From Hydrogenophaga sp. (lineage in GTDB: Bacteria; Pseudomonadota; Gammaproteobacteria; Burkholderiales; Burkholderiaceae_C), in the NCBI GenBank assembly GCA_020047875.1, contig JAIFNE010000041.1, forward strand, positions 1 through 20,339: a stretch of DNA of 20,339 nt. The letters run 5' to 3'. A program made the translations under genes and the position numbers. How positions within the stretch are numbered: the stretch's first letter is position 1; the number at the start of each line of letters is the position of its first letter. Positions 9,047 through 15,166 of this stretch are shown here, one piece after another. The notes below the pieces were generated by a model, which was not told the origin of the DNA, did no database searches, and saw only the letters and a list, made by a program, of their open reading frames with translations.

Positions 9047-9125
9047 TCGGTACGTTTGCGGTGGTGGTCACCGAAAGCGTCATTGTTGTTATTCAGGCCG
9101 ACCGCGGCTTACCAAGAGGAATACC

Positions 9126-9776
9126 ATGAAAAAATTGAATAAAGTGGCAATGCTGTTCGCAACCGTTGCGCTGGCAACCTCCGCTGGCGCTCAAACGGTG
9201 GACAACTGGCGCGCCGCTGATGGCACGGTTTGGAAAAACGGCACCAACGAACTCTGCTGGCGCAATGCCTCTTGGACGCCTGCTACTGCCGCCGTCGGCT
9301 GCGACGGCGCGATTGTCCCCAAGGCCGCTGCGGCTGCCCCCGCTCCTGCAGCAGCACCCGCACCCGCACCCGTTGCGGCACCGGCTCCCGCCGCTGCTCC
9401 CGCTCCCGCAGCTGCTGCTTCCAAAGTTACCTACGCAGCCGATGCGTTTTTTGACTTCGACCGCGCCGTGCTCAAGCCAGAAGGCAAAGCCAAGCTCGAC
9501 GACCTCGCCAGCAAGGTGGGCGGTATTAATCTGGAAGTCGTGATCGCTGTGGGTCACACCGACTCGACCGGCCCTGCTGGCTACAATCAAGCGCTGTCCA
9601 ATCGTCGCGCCGAGGCCGTCAAGGCCTACTTGGTGAGCAAGGGCATCGAGAGCAACCGCATCTACACCGAAGGCAAGGGCCTGACCCAGCCAATCGCTGA
9701 CAACAGCACCCGCGAAGGCCGCGCCAAGAACCGTCGCGTGGAAGTGGAAGTTGTTGGTACCCGCACCAACAAGTAA
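9126..9776 (+). CDS. ompA: OmpA-family outer-membrane / peptidoglycan-binding protein
   Basis: A 216-residue envelope protein. MKKLNKVAMLFATVALATSA is a signal peptide with likely cleavage after SAGA (residue 22). Residues 23-62 form a short domain with two cysteines (C44, C59) around WRNASW. Residues 67-98 are an Ala/Pro linker. Residues about 103-209 are an OmpA C-terminal domain that binds peptidoglycan: FFDFDRAVLKPEG, GHTDSTG at 143-149, NQALSNRRAEAV at 154-165 and REGRAKNRRVEVE at 196-208. There is no room for an eight-strand OmpA barrel, so it is a small betaproteobacterial OmpA-like protein and the symbol is loose. The start at 9126 is supported by AGAGGA at 9115-9120 and the signal peptide. 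A strong intrinsic terminator follows. Confidence 0.93.
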   Translation: MKKLNKVAMLFATVALATSAGAQTVDNWRAADGTVWKNGTNELCWRNASWTPATAAVGCDGAIVPKAAAAAPAPAAAPAPAPVAAPAPAAAPAPAAAASKVTYAADAFFDFDRAVLKPEGKAKLDDLASKVGGINLEVVIAVGHTDSTGPAGYNQALSNRRAEAVKAYLVSKGIESNRIYTEGKGLTQPIADNSTREGRAKNRRVEVEVVGTRTNK

Positions 9777-9801
9777 TTTCCGCTTCTCGGAATGATCTCG
9801 G

Positions 9802-9836
9802 AGCCCCGCCGGCGAAAGCCGGCGGGGCTTTTTGTT
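9802..9836 (+). terminator. Intrinsic terminator after the ompA-type gene
   Basis: A perfect 12-bp GC-rich stem (9802-9813 with 9818-9829), a GAAA tetraloop at 9814-9817 and a run of five T at 9829-9833. This is a textbook rho-independent terminator 25 bp after the stop codon and isolates the gene from ubiG. Confidence 0.95.
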
Positions 9837-10200
9837 GATGCGCGCATCGTGTGTGGACCTTGGTGGGTACAAAGCGCTGAATTGAGCGACGGACTGCCAG
9901 TGCTGAGCGCTCAGACGCTGTCGCGTTCCTTGTTGTCTCCAAGGTAGCCCCGCGCGTGCCCGGTGTCCATTGCCCAACTGCTGTCGGGTGTTTTTTCTGC
10001 CGCACTGGGCCTTGGCCATTCACGGCTGATCTCGCCTCAATCCCTCAATCTGCCCGGCGCCCGCCTGCGTGCCCGGTTGTGTGGCGTGCAGCTTTGGATG
10101 GCCTTTGCGCCGTGGCGATCACTCACCCGTTGCATTCCCATCGGCTTCAGTCGATGACCCCGTGGTCAGCTCGACTCACGGTGCATGTGAAAATCACGCC
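9837..10200. other. Gene-free stretch upstream of ubiG
   Basis: No convincing gene, RNA or mobile sequence was seen. The only symmetrical element is the perfect 12-bp palindrome CTGAGCGCTCAG at 9903-9914. Short open frames here lack Shine-Dalgarno sequences and recognisable products. The ubiG promoter must lie in this stretch but I cannot place it. Confidence 0.5.
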
Positions 10201-10905
10201 ATGAAAACCATCAATGCCGATCCCGCCGAGCTGGCCAAATTCTCCGATCTGGCGCACCGCTGGTGGGACCCCGAAAGTGAATTCCGCCCGTTGCACCAGA
10301 TTAACCCTTTGCGCCTGGAGTGGATTCAGTCCCTGGCGCCAATGGATGGAAAAGTCGTGCTTGACGTCGGGTGTGGCGGTGGCATTCTGTCGGATTCGAT
10401 GGCACGCAAGGGCGCGCAGGTCACCGGCATCGACCTGTCCACCAAGGCGCTTCGGGTAGCACAGCTGCACGCGCTGGAGGCGAACACACCCAATGTGAGC
10501 TACCGCGAAATCAGCGCAGAGGCAATGGCTTTGGAGCGTCCGGCCAGCTTTGATGTGGTCACCTGCATGGAGATGCTGGAGCATGTTCCGGACCCTGCCT
10601 CTGTGGTCAAGGCCTGCTCTGAGCTGGTCAAGCCGGGCGGATGGGCGTTTTTTTCCACCATCAATCGAAATCCCAAGGCATTTCTGTTTGCCATCGTGGG
10701 CGCCGAGTATGTGTTGCGCATGCTGCCCAGGGGAACGCACGAGTACGCGAAGCTGATTCGCCCCAGCGAGCTCGCTGGGCACTGCCGTGGCGCGGGCCTG
10801 AATCTGGAGCAGACCAGGGGGCTTGAACACAACCCGCTCACTCGGCGGTACTGGCTTAGCCAAGACACCAGCGTCAACTACATGTTCGCCACGCGAAAGC
10901 CATGA
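10201..10905 (+). CDS. ubiG: Ubiquinone biosynthesis O-methyltransferase
   Basis: A SAM-dependent methyltransferase of 234 residues carrying out the O-methylation steps of ubiquinone synthesis. The N-terminus NADPAELAKFSDLAHRWWDP is the UbiG signature. The SAM-binding glycine motif is VLDVGCGGGILSD at 53-65, followed by the acidic GIDLS strand, and EMLEHVPDP is the conserved later motif. Length is typical. I chose the ATG at 10201; the open frame extends further upstream but without family sequence. The Shine-Dalgarno sequence is weak. Its stop overlaps the gph start (ATGA at 10902-10905), so the two form a coupled pair, as is common in Comamonadaceae. Confidence 0.96.
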   Translation: MKTINADPAELAKFSDLAHRWWDPESEFRPLHQINPLRLEWIQSLAPMDGKVVLDVGCGGGILSDSMARKGAQVTGIDLSTKALRVAQLHALEANTPNVSYREISAEAMALERPASFDVVTCMEMLEHVPDPASVVKACSELVKPGGWAFFSTINRNPKAFLFAIVGAEYVLRMLPRGTHEYAKLIRPSELAGHCRGAGLNLEQTRGLEHNPLTRRYWLSQDTSVNYMFATRKP

Positions 10906-11579
10906 GCGGGGTCCGATTCCGTCGCATTCGCGCGGTGTTGTTTGACCTCGACGGCACGCTGGTCGACAGCGCGCCCGACCTGGGTCTGGCTGTGGACCGC
11001 ATGCGGCTCGCGCGGGGGCTTGCCTCACTTCCGCCATCTGGCTACCGCCCTCATGCCGGATCGGGTGCCCGCGGCATGCTGGGCATGGCTTTCAACGTGA
11101 CCCCGGATCACGCTGAGTACGAAGCCCTGCGAGAAGAGTTTTATGCTCAGTACGATGCGTGCCTGACCCGCCAGACGATCGCCTTTCCTGGTGTGGGTGA
11201 GCTGCTTGATGCCTTGCTGCAGGGTGGACTGCGTTGGGGTGTCGTCACCAACAAGGCCGAGCGATTCAGCATTCCGCTGACCCGCGCAATGCCGTTGTTT
11301 GCCACTGCCTCCACCATCGTCAGTGGCGACACCACGCCGCACACCAAGCCACATCCGGCACCTTTGCTGGAGGCGGCCCGCCGACTGAATTTTGCGCCCA
11401 AGGACTGCGTGTACGTTGGAGACGACGCCCGCGACATTGTGGCGGGACGCGCCGCTGGAATGTGCACCGTGGCCGCTCGGTATGGTTACCTTGGTCCCGC
11501 TGCCGATGTGGCCAGTTGGGGCGCAGACGCTGAGGTGAATTCTCCGCTTGAGGTCTTGAAATTGCTGGAATTGTCATAA
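10902..11579 (+). CDS. gph: Phosphoglycolate phosphatase, HAD family
   Basis: A 225-residue haloacid dehalogenase-like hydrolase, expected to dephosphorylate 2-phosphoglycolate. HAD motif I is FDLDGTLVDS with nucleophile D15 and D17; motif II is VVTNK at 114-118; motif III lysine is K149 in TKPHP; motif IV is YVGDDARDI with D174 and D175. The cap domain lies between motifs I and II. The start overlaps the ubiG stop. The linkage ubiG-gph supports the assignment, but HAD proteins of this group differ in substrate, so the exact activity is inferred. The gene ends 12 bp before ssrA, and any ssrA promoter would overlap its 3' end. Confidence 0.92.
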   Translation: MSGVRFRRIRAVLFDLDGTLVDSAPDLGLAVDRMRLARGLASLPPSGYRPHAGSGARGMLGMAFNVTPDHAEYEALREEFYAQYDACLTRQTIAFPGVGELLDALLQGGLRWGVVTNKAERFSIPLTRAMPLFATASTIVSGDTTPHTKPHPAPLLEAARRLNFAPKDCVYVGDDARDIVAGRAAGMCTVAARYGYLGPAADVASWGADAEVNSPLEVLKLLELS

Positions 11580-11591
11580 ACTAGCAAATGA

Positions 11592-11980
11592 GGGGCTGCA
11601 CTGGTTTCGACGTGGGTTCGGACACGCAGCAGGGCATGTCGAGGTTCTGTCACCTCGTAAATCCGCAGAAAAAAACTAACTGCAAACGACGAACGTTTCG
11701 CACTCGCCGCTTAATTGCCGGTGAGCTTTGCAACAGCAGGCCTATGGGCTGGGCAAGGGTTCAGGTGGCGCAAGCCGCCTGTGTCCGGGCTGCAAAGATA
11801 ATTCAATAGGCTGGCTGGGCGTCGGGTAACTTGGCGCTCAGTGAGACACAAGGTTGCTGGTGATTTGCATAGCGTGCCGCTGCGCGATGTAAAGAGCGAG
11901 AACCAAATCAGACGGCTACACATGTAGAACTGCGCGAAGAAGGCTTGCGGACGGGGGTTCGAATCCCCCCAGCTCCACCA
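11592..11980 (+). ncRNA. ssrA: Transfer-messenger RNA
   Basis: tmRNA rescues stalled ribosomes together with SmpB. The 5' end GGGGCTG pairs with CAGCTCC before the encoded CCA at 11978-11980, giving a 7-bp acceptor stem with one G-U pair. The T-arm GGGGGTTCGAATCCCCC lies at 11954-11970. The tag frame runs from 11682 to 11714 and reads ANDERFALAA followed by TAA, the betaproteobacterial form. Length is 389 nt. TTGAAA at 11556-11561 and TAAACT at 11577-11582 might form its promoter inside the end of gph, but the 15-base spacing is short. The 3' end serves as integration site for the element that follows. Confidence 0.97.
11951..11980 (+). other. Probable attachment site at the ssrA 3' end
   Basis: A P4-type integrase gene begins 155 bp after the last base of ssrA, the standard layout when an element has inserted into the 3' end of a tRNA or tmRNA gene and restored it. 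The T-arm and acceptor end are the usual crossover segment. The matching repeat at the far end of the element is outside the window, so the exact core cannot be set. Confidence 0.7.
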
Positions 11981-12055
11981 TACTTTTTCATTGGTAAATC
12001 AAGGCTTTTCAGTGCAAGGCCATGCAAGCGAATGCACCCCAAGCCAGCAGGTTTA

Positions 12056-12116
12056 GGGGGTACAAACGGGGGTACACACCCCCATCGTCCGCAATTGAGG
12101 GGGTGCTTGTACCCCC
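12056..12116. repeat. Cluster of five GGGGGT motifs between ssrA and the integrase
   Basis: GGGGGT occurs at 12056, 12068 and 12099 on the plus strand, and as ACCCCC at 12078-12083 and 12111-12116. Two pairs can fold as hairpins (12068-12083 and 12099-12116). GGGGGTACAA at 12056-12065 is the exact inverse of TTGTACCCCC at 12107-12116, and GGGGGTACA is repeated 12 bp apart. Position just inside the element and upstream of int fits integrase or excisionase arm-type sites, or an int operator; this role is inferred. Confidence 0.6.
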
Positions 12117-12135
12117 ACTTTCTTGAGGACACCCC

Positions 12136-13386
12136 ATGCTGACCGACCTGCAGTGCAAGAGCGCCGTTTGCCCACCGGACAAGAAGCACGCCCGCTTCTA
12201 CGATACCGGAGGGCTTTATCTCCAAGTCAGCCCGGCCGGGTCCAAGCGCTGGTTTTGGAAGTACCGGATGGGCGACAAGGAGAAGCAGCTGGCACTTGGG
12301 GGCTATCCAGCTGTGGGCGTGATGGCTGCCCGCAAGGCGAGAGCCGCGGCAAAGCTGCTCAAGGACGCTGGCCAGGACCCGGTGGTCGCCCGTCATGCCG
12401 AGCGCAACCCACCGCCGCCTCTGCCTGAGGGTGGTGATCCCTTCCGGCTGGTTGCCCTGGAGTGGTACCGGATCAAGTCCGGCCAGTGGAGTGATGTGCA
12501 CTCGGACCGTATGCGCCGCCAGTTTGACCGAGATCTGTTCCCCTGGATTGGTGATCGGGGGATCGCCAGCATCACCCGGGTCGAGCTGCTGGCCTGCCTG
12601 CGGAAAATTGAAGAGCGGGGCGCCATCGAAACCGCTGACCGGGCCTTGATGCTGTGCGGCCAGGTGTGGCGCTACGCAATGGCCACCGGTCGCACTGACA
12701 AGGACGTAACCATCGGCATCAAGGATGCGCTGACGCCCTATCGTGGCAAGCATTTTGCAGCCATCACCGAGCCTGCTGACCTGGGCACGCTGCTGCGCGC
12801 CATCCATGCCTATCGAGGCGGGCCCATCGTGCGCAGCGCCCTGCAGCTCGCGCCTTTGCTGTTCCAGCGGCCGGGCGAGCTGCGCGGCGCTGCCTGGGCA
12901 GAGATGGACCTGGACGGTGCGTTGTGGACCATCCCGGCAATGCGTATGAAACGCAACAAGGAGGGCAAGGAGCATGGTGAAGCCCACCTGGTGCCACTGT
13001 CGCGCCAGGCGGTGGCCATCCTGCGTGAGCTGCACAGGTACACCGGGCATCTGCCACTTGTGTTCCCGGGCGAGCGCACCAAGGGACGCTCCATATCCGA
13101 GAACTCCGTGCGGACCGCCCTGCTATCCATGGGCTACACCCCAGACAAACAGACCTGGCACGGCTTTCGAGCCACCGCCCGCACCATGCTGGCCGAACGC
13201 CTTGAGTTCGATCCTCTGGTGATCGAAGCCCAGCTCGCGCATGGTGTGCGCGATGCCAATGGGCGGGCTTACAACCGAACCACCTATCTGGCGCAGCGAA
13301 CCAACATGATGCAGGCATGGGGCGACTACCTGGACAAGCTCAAGGCCGGCGCCCATGTGGTCAATATCAACCGGCGTGCCGGTTGA
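12136..13386 (+). CDS. int: P4-type tyrosine recombinase (integrase)
   Basis: A 416-residue site-specific recombinase that integrates and excises the element at ssrA. The N-terminal DUF4102-like arm-binding region is present (FYDTGGLYLQVSPAGSKRW at 21-39, LALGGYPAVG at 52-61, RKARAAAK at 66-73). A SAM-like core-binding region follows at about 105-190. The catalytic domain shows R250 in RPGELRGAAW, a probable K272, H342 and R345 in WHGFRATART, H369 in LAHGV, and the nucleophile Y379 in AYNRTTYLAQR. Length is normal and no lesion is seen, so it should be active. The ATG at 12136 has GAGG 9 bases upstream. It directly follows the GGGGGT repeat cluster and is followed by a long gene-free regulatory stretch. 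Confidence 0.95.
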   Translation: MLTDLQCKSAVCPPDKKHARFYDTGGLYLQVSPAGSKRWFWKYRMGDKEKQLALGGYPAVGVMAARKARAAAKLLKDAGQDPVVARHAERNPPPPLPEGGDPFRLVALEWYRIKSGQWSDVHSDRMRRQFDRDLFPWIGDRGIASITRVELLACLRKIEERGAIETADRALMLCGQVWRYAMATGRTDKDVTIGIKDALTPYRGKHFAAITEPADLGTLLRAIHAYRGGPIVRSALQLAPLLFQRPGELRGAAWAEMDLDGALWTIPAMRMKRNKEGKEHGEAHLVPLSRQAVAILRELHRYTGHLPLVFPGERTKGRSISENSVRTALLSMGYTPDKQTWHGFRATARTMLAERLEFDPLVIEAQLAHGVRDANGRAYNRTTYLAQRTNMMQAWGDYLDKLKAGAHVVNINRRAG

Positions 13387-13495
13387 AACAGGGCGAAGTA
13401 GGCCTTCAGATGTCTATTTTTCGAATATCTACCGGGGCACAGGGGAAAAGCACCCAAGAAGCGAGGATTCATGCGGAGTTTCAGGGTTTTGGAGT

Positions 13496-13536
13496 ACCGG
13501 GGAAGAACCGGGGCAAGACCGGGGACGAACCGGGGG
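13496..13536. repeat. Four 11-bp tandem repeats of ACCGGGG
   Basis: ACCGGGG recurs at 13496, 13507, 13518 and 13529 with an exact 11-bp period; the four bases between copies are purine-rich and vary. A further single copy lies at 13431. A period close to one helical turn would place bound proteins on one face of the DNA, as in iterons or regulator arrays. It could also be a chance low-complexity stretch. Confidence 0.65.
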
Positions 13537-13742
13537 AAATAGCAAATATGTAAGAGATGAGTACTCATTCATGGTTGATGAATTCGTCTCTATCTGCCCT
13601 TGCTGATCCTGATTTGCTTGTCCTTGCACCTGCTTGGAAGTCTGCGCACTTACGCGCGAAAAAGAAACGCCCCGTGCCCGCCCAAACAGCGGCGGCAGCC
13701 GTTCGGCCAGGTGCGAAACGTCGCGAGCTGGTGGCCAGCGCC

Positions 13743-13758
13743 TTGCAAACGTTTGCAA
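13743..13758. promoter_or_regulatory. Perfect 16-bp palindrome resembling a LacI/GalR-family operator
   Basis: TTGCAAACGTTTGCAA is a perfect palindrome whose core GCAAACGTTTGC is the core typical of PurR-like operators of the LacI/GalR family (family knowledge). It sits 31 bp before a possible extended -10 element, so a bound protein could affect transcription into the downstream RNA locus. No LacI-type gene lies in the window. Confidence 0.6.
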
Positions 13759-13765
13759 TCAGGGC

Positions 13766-13795
13766 TTGCAGCCCAGCTTCCTTGCGTGGTACATT
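13766..13795 (+). promoter_or_regulatory. Possible extended -10 promoter for the C4-like RNA region
   Basis: TACATT at 13790-13795 is preceded by TG at 13787-13788 (extended -10). TTGCAG at 13766-13771 is a weak -35 with 18-base spacing. It lies upstream of the first target-like hairpin at 13816 and so would transcribe the whole RNA locus and the gene at 14066. Confidence 0.35.
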
Positions 13796-13815
13796 CGGCT
13801 TAGCTCGAAAGAGCT

Positions 13816-13831
13816 GGTGCGTAAGAACACC
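13816..13831 (+). promoter_or_regulatory. Upstream target-like hairpin with CGTAAGAA loop
   Basis: GGTG (13816-13819) pairs with CACC (13828-13831), exposing CGTAAGAA in the loop. The loop contains TAAGAA, the complement of TTCTTA at 13990-13995 in the central RNA; the complementarity extends to TAAGAACAC against GTGTTCTTA (9 bases). Confidence 0.5.
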
Positions 13832-13940
13832 TTCGGATAAGCGGTGCAACCTCCCCGATAGCGAGGTTTTGTCACGTCTTAACACATGGGTCACTGCCCC
13901 TGCAGCGGCCCCGGGTTCCCTCTCTGGGTACTCAAGGTTT

Positions 13941-14007
13941 TGGGCGGGATGGTCAGAGTGGCAACACCTGGCGCACGGCTTATCCCGTGTTCTTAACATC
14001 CCGCCCA
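13941..14007 (+). ncRNA. Candidate C4 / P4-CI-like antisense RNA
   Basis: A perfect 11-bp outer stem (TGGGCGGGATG at 13941-13951 with CATCCCGCCCA at 13997-14007) encloses an inner hairpin CACGG-CTTATC-CCGTG (13974-13989) and a smaller hairpin near 13955-13969. TTCTTA at 13990-13995 stays single-stranded and is complementary to the loops of hairpins on both sides (13820-13827 and 14017-14024). This matches the architecture of phage P1/P7 C4 RNA and P4 CI RNA: a short structured RNA processed from a leader that pairs with flanking copies of its target and shuts off the downstream operon. The size, 67 nt, is close to these RNAs. The family assignment rests on architecture, not on a covariance search. 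Confidence 0.6.
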
Positions 14008-14036
14008 CCATTTGCGCGTAAGAACGCTTGTGGTGG
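14005..14036 (+). promoter_or_regulatory. Downstream target-like hairpin before the next gene
   Basis: CCACCA (14005-14010) pairs with TGGTGG (14031-14036), and GCG (14014-14016) with CGC (14025-14027), again exposing CGTAAGAA (14017-14024). Its first three bases overlap the closing arm of the 13941-14007 stem, so the two folds exclude each other. It ends 14 bases before the AAGGAG Shine-Dalgarno sequence of the gene at 14066, a position suited to control of translation or termination. Confidence 0.5.
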
Positions 14037-14065
14037 TTTCAAGTCTCGATAAGGAGCTCGAAGCC

Positions 14066-14305
14066 ATGACCACGGTCACCCACCTCGCCAGCCACCGCGC
14101 TGCGCACGCTACGCCCCCCGCATCGCTGGAAACCATCCAGCTCCACGCCCAGGCGCACAACGCGCTGTCCACGGCGCTCTACTACCTCGGGCAACCTGAC
14201 TGCACCCAGCAGCATTTGCAGACCGCCACAGCCCGCGCTGTGCGTGCTGCCACGCTGTTGAAGCGTGCCAGTCAGGCCGCTGGCGTTCAACACAGGCAGG
14301 CCTGA
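14066..14305 (+). CDS. Small protein of unknown function downstream of the C4-like RNA
   Basis: A 79-residue protein, MTTVTHLASHRAAHATPPAS at the start, then an alanine-rich helical part with ALYYLGQPDCTQQHLQ and ARAVRAATLLKRASQAAG. No domain is recognised. The ATG at 14066 is chosen for AAGGAG at 14051-14056; the frame is open from 14012 but that part overlaps the hairpins. Being the first gene after the antisense-RNA-like locus, it is the likely regulated gene in the model of a C4-type switch. It has no signal peptide or membrane segment. The gene is credible from its ribosome binding site and position; its role is unknown. Confidence 0.65.
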   Translation: MTTVTHLASHRAAHATPPASLETIQLHAQAHNALSTALYYLGQPDCTQQHLQTATARAVRAATLLKRASQAAGVQHRQA

Positions 14306-14388
14306 GCCGTGCAACAGATCGACAGCCCAGGTGTCGCCAATCCACCAGGCCGCGACACGATCACCACCAACAAAACGGAGTCTTGAAA

Positions 14389-14520
14389 ATGAACACACCC
14401 AACAACAAGCCAACCACTGCCGTCGCTGCATCTGCCCTTCAATCTGCGCTCCCCATATGGTCCAAAGTCGAACAACTGAGCCTCGCCCGCACGGCGTATC
14501 TCGAAGGCGGTGCAGCATGA
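14389..14520 (+). CDS. Very small protein of unknown function (43 residues)
   Basis: The frame starts MNTPNNKPTTAVAASALQSA and ends ARTAYLEGGAA. GGAG lies 7 bases before the ATG. Its stop overlaps the next start as ATGA (14517-14520), with AAGGCGG just upstream acting as the next gene's Shine-Dalgarno sequence. Coupling to the following gene is the best evidence that it is translated; it may act mainly as a leader peptide. No homology is recognised. Confidence 0.55.
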   Translation: MNTPNNKPTTAVAASALQSALPIWSKVEQLSLARTAYLEGGAA

Positions 14521-14858
14521 ACCAAGCCATTCAACTGAACCACCTGCAGATGGTGCTGGCGTCTGCCAAGCTGCGCCAGAACACCAAGGGCCGCACCTGC
14601 CTGCTGGCTGCGGTCACACGGGCTCCGCTGCTGCGCGCTGACTGCAGCAGCGCCAGCCGCCTGCGTATGCGTGAAGACGCCCTGCGGCACAGCCAGGCCA
14701 AGCCCATGGCCACACTCATGGAACGCGGCCACATGGCCGAACTGATCCTGCGCACCCGCCTGCACCACGGTCTTGCCGAGGTGCGCAAGACCTGGGGCAC
14801 CGGATTGCGAGCACTCCAGGCAGAGCCTCGCCACGTACTGAAAGGCGGTGCAGCATGA
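14517..14858 (+). CDS. Basic small protein of unknown function
   Basis: A 113-residue protein rich in arginine, leucine and alanine, predicted mostly helical: MNQAIQLNHLQMVLASAKLR, then SRLRMREDALRHSQAKPM, ending VLKGGAA. No domain is recognised. It begins inside the stop of the 43-residue gene and ends overlapping the start of the next gene by ATGA, with the same 17-base sequence at both junctions. The basic character would allow nucleic-acid binding, but this is a guess. Part of the 14389-15157 coupled run. Confidence 0.7.
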   Translation: MNQAIQLNHLQMVLASAKLRQNTKGRTCLLAAVTRAPLLRADCSSASRLRMREDALRHSQAKPMATLMERGHMAELILRTRLHHGLAEVRKTWGTGLRALQAEPRHVLKGGAA

Positions 14859-15157
14859 GCACGAAGAAGACCCGAACCGATGCCCTGACCCCGCGCCAGG
14901 TGACCATGGTGTTTGAGGAAATCGCATCGACGGCGTTGGCCTTGGATGGTGTTCTGGGCATCTTAGAGGTGGAAGGCACAAACGACGACAGCGACCGCGC
15001 AGCGTTGACCACTGCTGCAGTGCTGATCAATCAGCGCATCGGCCTGCTTGCTGAGCTGTACGGTGAGCGCTGCGGGGCTCTGAAGCCCATCCTGGTGCGA
15101 GGCGGTGCGGATGACTGGTTGATGCCGAAAGCTTTCAGCTCGCCAGCTGCTGAATAG
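14855..15157 (+). CDS. Small helical protein of unknown function
   Basis: A 100-residue protein: MSTKKTRTDALTPRQVTMVF, then LALDGVLGILEVEGTNDDSD and a helical part ALTTAAVLINQRIGLLAELY. It is acidic in the middle. The ATG at 14855 overlaps the previous stop and uses AAGGCGG as Shine-Dalgarno sequence. The pattern (LALDGVLGILE..., then a helix with conserved L/I spacing) looks like a small soluble phage accessory protein. No family is recognised. Confidence 0.7.
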   Translation: MSTKKTRTDALTPRQVTMVFEEIASTALALDGVLGILEVEGTNDDSDRAALTTAAVLINQRIGLLAELYGERCGALKPILVRGGADDWLMPKAFSSPAAE

Positions 15158-15166
15158 GGCCTCCCA

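Larger units (their letters stand above)
13387..14065. other. Gene-free regulatory stretch of the element
   Basis: This 679-bp region separates the integrase from the next gene. I do not trust any open frame in it: candidates on both strands overlap each other and the RNA-like folds and have no recognisable product. It contains 11-bp tandem ACCGGGG repeats, the palindromes ATGAGTACTCAT (13557-13568) and TTGCAAACGTTTGCAA (13743-13758), a possible promoter and the C4-like RNA locus, each listed separately. Confidence 0.6.

Noticed and set aside
9340..9420. Short tandem repeats of GCACCCGC / GCTCCCGC type
   Set aside because: They encode the Ala/Pro linker of the OmpA-like protein and are codon-level low complexity, not a DNA element or CRISPR.
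11588..11809. Open frame of 73 residues inside ssrA
   Set aside because: The sequence is fully explained by tmRNA; the only translated part is the ten-residue tag.
13801..13815. AGCTC-GAAA-GAGCT hairpin as an intrinsic terminator
   Set aside because: The stem is only 5 bp and no T-run follows; it may be part of the RNA leader but is not a terminator by itself.
13565..14011. Minus-strand open frame of 148 residues over the same region
   Set aside because: Mutually exclusive with the plus-strand frame and the RNA structure, and has no ribosome binding site or known motif.
13557..14021. Plus-strand open frame of 154 residues in the regulatory stretch
   Set aside because: It runs through the palindrome, promoter and RNA folds, lacks a Shine-Dalgarno sequence and has no recognisable product. 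Open frames of this kind overlapping C4-type loci are commonly predicted; kept out, but not fully excluded.
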